DNA of 64,000 nucleotides from Physcia stellaris (Eukaryota > Ascomycota > Lecanoromycetes > Caliciales > Physciaceae), in assembly GCA_018902385.1 (NCBI GenBank), contig JABSSW010000013.1, positions 558,001-622,000 on the forward strand. The letters run 5' to 3'. The notes beneath the pieces were generated by a model that did no database searches, had not been told where the DNA came from, and was given only the letters and a program-made list of their open reading frames with translations. The position numbers and the translations under genes are program-made. This document shows, piece after piece, positions 1-8,621 of the stretch (the first letter of the stretch is position 1; the number at the start of each line of letters is the position of its first letter).

Positions 1-2
1 GA

Positions 3-719
3 TCCAAGATAAAACACCTCTCCAACCCTCCGGTCACGCTGAGCTCGACTTGGGACACCGTGCGCCCCTACATCTCTCAGTTCGAAGAATTCAAGGCTTT
101 GGACTCAGATGATTTGCGCCGCCAAGCTTTCGACAAGGTAATGCGTCGCTTGAAGGAAAAGGACGAAGACCTGGAGCACGAACGCAACAAAGAGCGATCT
201 GGCCGCCGCGACCGAGACCGGGAACGAGACCTCCGTAATGGGCATTCTTCTTCTCACCACCATGGGCGAAGAAGCCGAACTCCAGAACTTGATCCTTACG
301 AAGCCGATCGTCGTAAGGCAATGGCGGATCGTGAGCGTCAATATCACAAGTCAGGTATGACAGGCCTTTCCCCTCCACCACGTGATTCTAGAGATCGCCA
401 TGAGCGTATACCTAGCCGTGACCATCTTCGCCTCAGCCATTATGACCGTGACAGGCGCGAGAGGGACGAAGAGCGCGAGCGTCTTTATCGCACAAGAGGA
501 TCAAGAGGTGATGAGCTTGACTATGGAGGTGAGAGCCGAACCAGCGGCCGGCGCAGGAGAGACAGCGATGGTGAGAGCGGCGGCAGCGCGAGAAAGAGAC
601 CAAAGCGGGATAGAGAAGTTGAAAGAAGGCGTGAGAGAACAAAGACTCCAGTCGTTGATAAAGAGGAGCCTGCCATCTTGTCAGGCAGCGAAGAGGGTGA
701 AATGGTTGAAGCTGAATGA
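3..719 (+). CDS. PRP40: Pre-mRNA splicing factor Prp40, C-terminal part (5' end outside window)
   Basis: The frame is open from the left edge to a TGA at 717-719, so only the C-terminal 238 residues are visible. Prp40 is a U1 snRNP protein that bridges the 5' splice site and the branch-point complex in early spliceosome assembly. The first 60 or so residues look like the end of its last FF domain (motifs TWDTVRPYISQF and RRQAFDKVMRRLKEK). An Arg/Asp/Glu-rich RS-like tail follows with many RDR, RER and SR runs, ending in an acidic stretch (SGSEEGEMVEAE). WW domains and earlier FF domains would lie upstream and are not seen. A GTATGA within the tail is not taken as an intron because the RS-like frame continues through it. 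The assignment rests on family resemblance; another FF-domain protein is the main alternative. Confidence 0.82.
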   Translation, partial: SKIKHLSNPPVTLSSTWDTVRPYISQFEEFKALDSDDLRRQAFDKVMRRLKEKDEDLEHERNKERSGRRDRDRERDLRNGHSSSHHHGRRSRTPELDPYEADRRKAMADRERQYHKSGMTGLSPPPRDSRDRHERIPSRDHLRLSHYDRDRRERDEERERLYRTRGSRGDELDYGGESRTSGRRRRDSDGESGGSARKRPKRDREVERRRERTKTPVVDKEEPAILSGSEEGEMVEAE

Positions 720-1340
720 GCTACGGTTTCCACGGGGCTACCACCTAATGGTGGAAGGGAAAGGTCAGTATGCCGTTTGTGGAGCCATGCGAGATCCTTT
801 TCTGCTACTTGATCTTAGTGCAATTGATTGCAGTAGGCATCACCTGGTGGGTACTGGGGTGAGGTTGGCTTCAGGTACGTAGCTTTGATTAATGGCAGGG
901 CTTTACTCAGATGTATGCATTTGATTTTCCTTTCCCCTATCTGTGCGACACAAAGATGTGCAAGGTAAGACTTATCGTAAATCTTTACATGTGCGACAAT
1001 CACTCCAGAGGTTACGACGCATGGATAATTAAATCATACGCCGTCTCTCCCCTTGAAGACTGACAATTCGAATAGTACTTCCTTTCATTTCCCAATCTCA
1101 GCATCCACTTGGTTCACAGATGCCTCTACACAAGTACAAATCGTCCGTTGTTAGGATACTGTATCATCCCTGAACTTCTTATAATCTTTTTAGACATTCA
1201 TAATTCCTGGCTTCCTAGGTCCTGCCATCAAGTATCGACTTCATGGTAAGATTACAATACAGAGAGATTTTTCCACATCTCGTTGCCCACCTCACTGCTG
1301 CTAAGCCCCCTCGGCCTGCTGACTATGTGTCTTTCCCTCT
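720..1340. other. Intergenic spacer after PRP40
   Basis: This 0.6 kb stretch has no frame with convincing coding character on either strand. It presumably holds the PRP40 3' untranslated region and, on the other strand, the 3' flank of the weak gene that follows. I see no repeat or structured RNA in it. Confidence 0.5.
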
Positions 1341-1786
1341 CTAGCAATTGTCCAACACGGAGGAAGCTCTGGTGGAGGTTGAAGGATCCTTACGCCGTAT
1401 CAATTTTCCACTAGTGGCATGTGACCGGGTAGTGAACCTCAGCCAGCTGCAGGTTCCAATAACTTGTTGACTTAGTAATGGCAACCTATCAAGGGCCTGC
1501 GAGATAGTTGTCCTAACCGCGCTAGTGAACATATGAGCCTATACATTTGGGTGGGCTGCTCGATACTCACCTCTACCAATTGTCGTACGATCTGGTCCTC
1601 AGCAGCCTTGCCGCTTGATGGTGACTGTTTCTGCGCCTGCCCGACAAGACACCCAAAAAGCGTCCAGAGGTACCCGAAGTCGTCCTCTAGTTGTTTCATT
1701 TTGTTAATCTCAGTCGCATGTTTCTGGTTTGATGAACCAAGAATGCCGGCAAGCGTCTGGACCGTAATTACGAGGTTTAAGTGGCG
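1341..1786 (-). CDS. Hypothetical protein, two visible exons, 5' end unresolved
   Basis: Two minus-strand exons join cleanly: 1571-1786 and 1341-1496, separated by a 74 bp intron with a GTGAGT donor and a CGCAG acceptor. Both are whole codons in phase 0, giving 123 residues. The first exon is the more protein-like (LVITVQTLAGILGSS, then a charged helix-like QLEDDFGYLWTLFG). The exon appears to begin after a CAAAG acceptor near 1787, so at least one more 5' exon should lie between about 1787 and 2004. I could not find a start codon and donor that keep frame. I do not recognise the family. Coding status is inferred only from frame openness and intron signals. Confidence 0.4.
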
Positions 1787-2004
1787 CTTTGAAGGGTATC
1801 ATGCTAAACACAGAATATGAGCAGCAGCTATATATGATGTGATTAAAAGCACGTACTGGATTTTGCCAAACTTGACAGACTTGACATGGGAACAAAGATA
1901 GAGTCATCTTTGTTCATTTGGTTTGAGGATGCTGAAGGGCTCTCTATGAAAGGAAAATTCCAAGGAAGATGCTGATCCATCAGCCTACGGGTCAGCATTT
2001 GAGT

Positions 2005-4515
2005 CTACGACTTTTTAATGAGCCTGGGAACAGGCGAGTCAAACAGCGCATCGGCATAGATGTCAGACATGGTCCTGTCGAACTTAGGGATTCCGTCACG
2101 AGTGTTCATTGCTGCTCTTGGGGGGCTCCATTGGCGAGAGGCATTTTTCACACGCTGATTATGTCCTTCTTGTTGTTGCATTGTGTAATGGTCGGCCTTT
2201 GATGACTCAATTGATGTCAAGCGTGCGGGAACGTCGGGTTTATCATGATCGATGCGCTGGTAACGCCTTACTCGTTGTTTCCTTTCGTCGTCAATCTTAC
2301 CAATTGGGGGCTCCGTTGGGGTTGAGTGCGTTGGGCTTCCGAGGACGCCATCGACAGCCCGTCGCTTCTTTTTGCCCGGAAAGTCAACGTCAGGGTGAAC
2401 CACTCTCATATGCCTTGTCAAGGCATCATTCCTGGTAAATGCCTTTTCCTCCGTGCATAAATGACAACGGACCTTTTGCTTCCGGGAGTTGTGAATGGTG
2501 TCTTCATGGCGAGTCAAGTCATACGGACGCGAAAAGACAGTGCGACATGGCTTCCCTGTCGAAGGATTGATGCGCTCGCATATATGAAGTCCCGCCTGTT
2601 GCCTTGGGTGACTATTAGGAACTGGTTGGGTTGATACTTGAGGCATTTGATCGCTAGTAGAGACAGGGAGTCGTAGCTTCTTCTGCGTGTCTTCATTGAA
2701 CAGAGGCAATATAGCCTCATCGGCCGTTGAATCATAGTCAAGGAAAGACTCTTTCGGCGAGATCGTCCTTGGAGGCTCGTTGTGGCTGGGGCCCGACGGC
2801 GAAGAGGTAAAACTATAGCTGGAATAGGGCGATTCTGGACGAAAAGGCGATGGTTCCGAAAGCTCATGCGTTACGGGCGAAGTCGGCCGGGTAATACTGT
2901 GACTATATCGAGCAGCTTGCAATCTTTCGCGGAATATCTTGTTTCCTTGTGACCCAGTTGCTTCCGGTGGATGTCCTTTTCCCAATTTTTCAGGACTAAG
3001 AGATGAAGCTGCATGCTGGGCACCTTGATCGTCCGAGGGGTTGCTTAAACGCTGTTCTAGAGGTGAAGAGTCCGGTAAAGCCCCATTCTCATATGTAGGC
3101 CTCCACCGTCGAGATTCCATCTGAAATCGTGTGCTAGCTTCGCCATCCAGATTGGCACTTTTGGCACTTTCTTGACCTGACAGAGCATATGCACTATCAG
3201 CAGAAAGTGGCAAACAATCAGGCGTTCCCAAGGTGCTCTGAATGGCATTGTTATTCGATGTCACAAGGCCTGTCGGGTCATAGCCCCCAATTAATCCAAT
3301 CGGTGCTGAAGAAGACTCAACAGGCTCCCATGTCGTGGATTTCTTGTTATTGCGCATAATGTCACCCCTAGAGGTAATGACATGATCTTCTTGCGTATTA
3401 GTGATCGGATTTTCGGCCGAAGTTAAGCGAGTGGTGGGTGGATGCGAGATTCGAGGAGGTAAGGACCGTGGGTGTGCGTCGCGACGATGCTTTTGTAAAT
3501 TGGCAGCGGTGTCGAAGCGGAGGGAGCAGCTTGACGCCGTGCAGGTGTAAGTACCGGAATCCGCAGCTGTGTTTTGTGGTCGTTGCAACAGACTTGAAGA
3601 CGAAGACGAAGACATTTGCTGAGATTGTTGGGAGGATGCTGCAGAGGAAGGAAGGCCGTGAAAAGTTGGTATCTCTGTTTGACTACTCTCACTACTGACT
3701 GACTCCATTGAAGTAAGGTGTGCCGGAAATTCGGGCACAGTGTCTGAAGTGCTGCTCTCACTACTGATTGACTCCATTGAAGTAAGGTGAGCCGGAAATT
3801 CGGGCACAGTGTCTGAGGTGCTGCGTAAGCTGCTTGGTCGTTGTGCGAGGAAAGGATATTGTTGGGGCAGCTGAGTGCTACCGGGCATTGACGGAGGCAT
3901 GAATGCTTGATGTGAGGCGTCTAATTTTTCTGGTCTGCTTTGCAAGTCTCGAAGCTGCTTGGAACTTTTCGCTGCTTGTATCGGCTGGAGGGATGCTGCG
4001 CTGGATGCCGGCTCGTTGCGATCTCCAGCATCAGCGAGGGACTTCTCCATTAAGAGCGCGGTACCCGGCGGCGTAACGCACTCAACATCTGGCGGAAGAG
4101 CTTGAAAATATTAGAAGTCAGACCGTAGATTCTTCAAGGCATCCTTACTACTAGCATTTCTTGCAGTGTCGTCATCCATTTTGAGCTCTTTCCTCCGCGC
4201 AAAGCGTTTGATTTTCTGTGGATCCACCTCGCGACCTCGTACGTAGAAAGAGCTTGACTTTCCCTGCTGTAACCTCTGAGCCTGCATAGTAATAATCGCC
4301 CTCATCTCGTCATCCTTTATGTTCTTGTCCATTCGCCATCCGGATATCCTTCTCTTATATTGGCGTTCTGTTGCTGTAAACCCTGAGATACGCTGTATTT
4401 CGTCAACAACTTCCGGCAGTGGTTTGTCTTCAGTAACATAGAGGCGCTGTATTAGACTGCGCTGGTCCTCCCAATCCTTGGAGGTTATTGGGCGTCGTGT
4501 CAAGGTTTCGACCAT
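2005..4515 (-). CDS. Clr5-domain plus C2H2 zinc-finger transcription factor
   Basis: Two exons, 4149-4515 and 2005-4088, are joined by a 60 bp intron (GTAAGG donor, CCGCCAG acceptor; an alternative acceptor 12 bp earlier also keeps frame). The product is 816 residues. Residues 1-70 form a Clr5 domain (WEDQRSLIQRLY ... ERQYKRRISGW), a fungal N-terminal module. The middle is Ser/Pro/Gln-rich and looks disordered, with one C2H2 finger (YTCTASSCSLRFDTAANLQKH). Near residues 630-710 two more fingers appear, with the signature FSRPYDLTRHEDTIHN and a basic GKKKRR tract. That paired-finger signature resembles the C-terminal fingers of Rpn4-type proteasome-gene activators; this is a resemblance from memory, not a search result. 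Taken alone, the long second exon would start at 4050, but its frame stays open and protein-like upstream to the acceptor, which supports the join. Nuclear DNA binding is expected; targets are unknown. Confidence 0.78.
3684..3824 (-). repeat. Tandem 69 bp coding duplication in the C2H2 factor
   Basis: Two adjacent near-identical units each encode 23 residues containing TSDTVPEFPAHLTSMES followed by a Ser/Glu run. The length is a multiple of three and preserves the frame. A shorter echo (VPARLTSIES) occurs near the C-terminus. The unit lies in the disordered part between the Clr5 domain and the first zinc finger. Confidence 0.85.
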
Positions 4516-4810
4516 AATTGCTTGGTATTCAATATACGTTGCTCCGAGGAATACGTATGTTGAAGCGGTTCAAGAACAATCTCTGAAGTGCGGAATGTCT
4601 CTGCGAAAGTGGATCAAGAGCTCTAGAGTTATCATTCCATGGGAGTGAGCGCTGCTCGGGCTGGAATAGGACATAGAGACTCAAGGCAAGAGCGCTGAGA
4701 GAGACATGGTGAGTTCGATGGTACTGCAGATGATTTTCATGGACCTGTTCGAGCTAACGAAAGGGCCATACTGGAATCGAAGGGGCGACATGATAGAATG
4801 CTTGACATGA

Positions 4811-5478
4811 GCAAAAGTACCTCGAAGACGAAGCCGAGCTTATCGAGCACAGAGATCCGTCAGTGAGGCGGAGAGCCGTTTTTCTGGGGAGGTGACGATG
4901 CTCTGGAGCACAGCCACTGAAAGCTCGGAGAGAATGGATTGGGTGATCACTATTTCACCACCGCCTATGAGATACAATCCTCGGTCTGCCTCAAGACTCC
5001 TCCGAGCTAAGTCTTCTTACATAAGCAACGGTGGTTGGAGAATGGAGACCCTTCACAGCTTGTTAGCTCTCATGTAGAGAAGGCTCCGATATTTGCCTCC
5101 CCCCATGTCAAAAGTACCGTGTCAAAAGTACCACGAAATAATAATATTTGGACTTGCCAAGACCCTTAATCGCGATAGATCCGGCCTGCAACACCTCCTC
5201 GAGACCTCGTCCCAATAAAAATGTGGCTGACTCTGCTTGACGCCCCTGCCGCGCCTTGACAAAAGTACCCTGCAGTATCTCGTCCCGGTCTCTGTCACAA
5301 CTTCGTCCTCCAATGTCAAAAGTACCCTCATCTTAGCCTGGCACCCAACAAAAGTTCCCATGAGCACCATGACGACGCCTATTGTCATATCCTACACAGA
5401 CCAGATGGCAATGACAAAAGTCCCCCAAGTATTTGCCTCGACAGATATGCTGACTTGGATCAGCATAACAAAAGTACC
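4811..5478 (+). promoter_or_regulatory. Cluster of eight CAAAAGTACC-like motifs in a divergent intergenic region
   Basis: Same-orientation copies start at 4811 (gCAAAAGTACC), 5109, 5123, 5260, 5317, 5349 (one mismatch), 5415 (mismatch at AGTCCC) and 5469. Several are preceded by GA, GT or AA and followed by CT. Spacing is irregular (14 to about 300 bp), so this is not a simple tandem repeat. The cluster sits between the zinc-finger gene (start 4515, minus) and the small membrane-protein gene (start 5703, plus). Multiple binding sites for one regulator, possibly the adjacent zinc-finger protein, is my inference. Remnants of a dispersed repeat are the alternative. No frame through the region looks coding. 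Confidence 0.5.
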
Positions 5479-5702
5479 CTTTCCTCATGCTCATATATGT
5501 TTGAGGTAGCCGCTTCTCCTTCATGTTGACGAACTGTGATTCCATCCACTTTGAGTTCTGCCTTTTGCTGCGAATTCTTTCAACTAGATATCTTGTTTCA
5601 ACTTGTACCACACTTCTCATTAGCCGTTGCCCGTTCCTATCGTCTATCAAGCCAAGCCAATCGCTCATTGTCCATCCTGTCATTAACTTCATTGGCTCTA
5701 AA

Positions 5703-6241
5703 ATGCCATATCCCAAAGTCTCTCCTGAGGTTGTCGTTGCTATATCCTTTGGTATTGTCATGTTTCTCCTAGCAGTGGTCACCGTGTGGCAAGGACAAAA
5801 ACATCGCCATATCTTCGGGTCAGGTAAGTCAATCGGCATACCAAAGTACCTGATTGGGATGCAAACTGAATTCCCGCTTGCAGACGAAGAAGACCAACGG
5901 GGCCGATACTGGTCTGGCTTCTCAGGCTTAAATGCTACGAGGAGTACTTCAGATCAACTACTTGCAATACGGCCGAGCCTCGACCCTGGTGCACGCTTGA
6001 ATGGTACATCTGAACGATCTTATGCTAACCATCTGCAGTCTTCGTCTACCAATCTAGCATCTCGGCACATCTCCCTGCTATCCAAAGAACATCACATGCG
6101 GCCATCTCTTACCGAGAAAGTCTTCCACAGCTACCTACTTTACCTCCCCCAACTTATCTCAATTCAGCGCGGGCTGACGCATCCCACATTCAAGCATTGA
6201 AGGCAGCGCCTTCTTGTGATAAAGAAATTAGGGATGTTTAA
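5703..6241 (+). CDS. Small single-pass membrane protein with PPxY motif
   Basis: Three exons are proposed: 5703-5823, 5884-5988 and 6039-6241, giving 142 residues. Intron 1 is 60 bp (GTAAGT, CTTGCAG). Intron 2 is 50 bp with a TGCTAACC branch site and CTGCAG acceptor but a weaker GTGCAC donor. The second splice moves translation from a low-quality frame into a clearly protein-like one. Residues 9-29 (VVVAISFGIVMFLLAVVTVWQ) form one transmembrane helix near the N-terminus. The cytosol-like tail ends in a proline-rich stretch containing PTLPPPTY, which includes a PPTY motif. PPxY motifs bind WW domains of Rsp5/NEDD4 ubiquitin ligases, so an adaptor role is possible but is inference. I do not recognise a named family. 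Use of the ATG at 5703, just before the helix, is the simplest start. Confidence 0.6.
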
Positions 6242-8447
6242 TAGAGTACCTCCACTACTATTCAGCATGCCTCACTTTGAAGGGCTACTCTTGGCTTGGC
6301 TCCGGGGCGAGCTAGCACCTAGAAGTGAGCCCACCATGCCAGCGCCTGGGATAGTCCTTAGTCTTCCGCAAATCTCGACACCTTGAGTGCTAGCACTCGG
6401 CCATTGGATAGCCTTGTTTCAAATAAAACATTCGGTACCCTGAGTAGTAAATCCATACACTACCCTACAGTTGTAGATACCACTATTTCTCCATAAGTAA
6501 AACTCCTCATGTCTCTCATAGGTACCATGGCAAAGTCGCGTCTCTGCCTAGCCTCGAGCCTCCAACACCCAAATCGCCAATAGTCCCCCAACTTACTCAA
6601 CCCAAGCTATCAAATAAGCCACTCCTCCTTCCCGCTGATTTAGTTGCGTAGTAGTATGAAGCCGGCTCTCAAAGCTTTTAATCTCTTTCCTAACCGGCTG
6701 TTCTTGCTAAATCCTCCTCGCTGCGGCAGACTGTACTGTTTTGCATTATACTGGAGGAAATGAGAAGTCACCACGACAGTGTGCCTCGAAGTGGGACCTC
6801 GGGACTTGGCCCTTCCAGCTCGCTTCCATGATAAAGCCAGCCAGCCAGACTGACCAAACCCTGCATACTTTAACAAGCATCCTTCACACATCCAGGTAGC
6901 TGCTAGTCTCTGAGTTTCTCCCAAATCCCGCTCCAGCTACTGTTCAAAGGCTTCCCTTACACACTCACATCAGCTTGCCGAACACAGCGTACGCACCCCC
7001 AAAATATCGAAACGCGATAGGGGCGGTATTTCTTCCCTCCACTCTCTATGGTATCTGGTCTTGCCATTCACCGAAAAAAGCTGTTCCATGCTATCGAACC
7101 CCGAGCAAGGACCCTCACTACATCTCCTACCACGAGCCCCGTGCTGCAAAGGCTAGGCTGGCCACACAAACCCATATACTCGAGTCAAAATTGAGTAAAG
7201 CGTTTGCAGAGAACCAATTGCCAGCACTAGTTGCTAGTGCTTGGATTTAATGGGAATGTAGATTGGCGCCGGAATCAGCAACTCAGGAACAACTTTGAAA
7301 GCCTGCTTTGACGCCGAACAGCTTCAGGGAGCCAGTTTTGGAGCGAGGGCAAATAGATAGCACCGCGCGACAGGCCTTTGGTTATTGGGATTCGTGGGGT
7401 TGTGGGGAGATGTCGAGTACTACTCTCTCGGCAGCGTGGATACGAACATCAAAGGGAATCTGAGTGAATCACTAGGTAGACATAACGTGAGCGCTTCTCC
7501 AGCGATGATAGCACCAATGCATTTACTCCAGTCACGCGATGCTTTACACACAGTAGAGGGTTTAGGAAAGCGTTGTGCTGCATGCCAAACAACCAGAGGC
7601 TGCCTCGAGCCTGCAGGTTAAATCTGGTGCACAACAGACGCTTAGAATGGGGAGGAGGTCCAAGGGTGAGATTTTAATGGAAGTCACGATATTTGGAGAT
7701 CCCATTGCAGAATTTCCAGCGGTATCATAGACAAAAGACCAAGCAGATTATCCGGGAATATGTTCACCTCAGCTTCAGTGATCTTACTCCCTCACTGTGT
7801 TTAAAGTTTTCTCATGATATCGGACACTGCTTACAGGGGTTGGCTTACAGCCAGTGGAGATTTCAGGAAGTGGGAGTGAGCTGATCTACATTATCTTGTC
7901 CATCTAATCTGAAATCGAGAAGAACTTGTGGGAGGCCCTCCTTAGGACATTGTAGCTCGGACAAGGTCTATGAGAAAAGAAGACTATCGTGTGTCAATAA
8001 AGTGTAGACAAAAGTGGAAAAGAAGAACGAGATAGGAGATTAAAGTAAGTCCTTTTGTTCTCTTAGCATTCGGACACTAGCAAGGTAAGAAGGTAGATTT
8101 TTGACCTTCTTGATTAAGCAGACCACCAACCTGTACCAACTTGCACAATAGGGCTGAGTTATTTCCAATCACCGATATTGGGTAAATTTAGTCTGTGTTC
8201 GAGTGTTCCACTATTTAAAGCCTTACTGGAGCCATCCAGATCGCTTACGCATATTCCATCTGTTTTTTATCCTTTGTGGAGTATCTTCACCAGTTGAGTA
8301 CCTCGCTGAAGCACTGACGGCAATCACCTAACTTGACCCATCAACCAAGCGTTTCACTTACAGCCAGACTACGCATTCAATATCAGTTTATGCATGTCTA
8401 GCGGTGCGGTGACTTGATTCACAGGAGGTAGACTGCCGTCGCCTTGG
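6242..8447. other. Gene-poor 2.2 kb stretch
   Basis: No frame here shows convincing coding character, domains or consistent splice signals. It contains a 14 bp perfect palindrome GAGTGCTAGCACTC near 6382 and a hairpin AGCACTAG-TTG-CTAGTGCT near 7224. I see no intact transposon. The right end carries the 3' flank of RLI1. Confidence 0.5.
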
Positions 8448-8621
8448 TTAGCCGTCCTCGTCGTCACCATCTTCGGTGCAAGCTTCCTTTTCAGTGAAGC
8501 CTATTGTACGCTTTTCGGCGTCTTCGGCATCGTAGGCGGTTGTGGCTATGGCGTTTAGCGCCAGCTTTCTATCCCTCTGTCGCTCGGGATCATTCTTGGG
8601 GATGCCTTTAGCTAGACTCCT
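8448..8621 (-). other. Possible alternative last exon of RLI1 (acidic 57-residue tail)
   Basis: Ten bases beyond the acceptor used for the canonical last exon there is a second acceptor (TTCTTCCTAG). Splicing there keeps frame after GNY and opens 174 nt to a TAA at 8448-8450. The encoded tail is hydrophilic and protein-like: GIPKNDPERQRDRKLALNAI, then an Ala/Glu-rich helix, ending in EDGDDEDG. The canonical ending is the expected Rli1 C-terminus, so this would be an isoform or an exon fossil. I do not recognise the tail. Confidence 0.4.

Noticed and set aside
6382-7244. Palindromes GAGTGCTAGCACTC and AGCACTAG-TTG-CTAGTGCT as transposon termini
   Set aside because: They are not matched as a pair of terminal repeats, no transposase frame lies between them, and target duplications are not visible.
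6640-7250. Open frames of 91-94 codons on both strands
   Set aside because: No recognisable domain, no supporting introns, and overlapping-strand chance frames are common at this composition.
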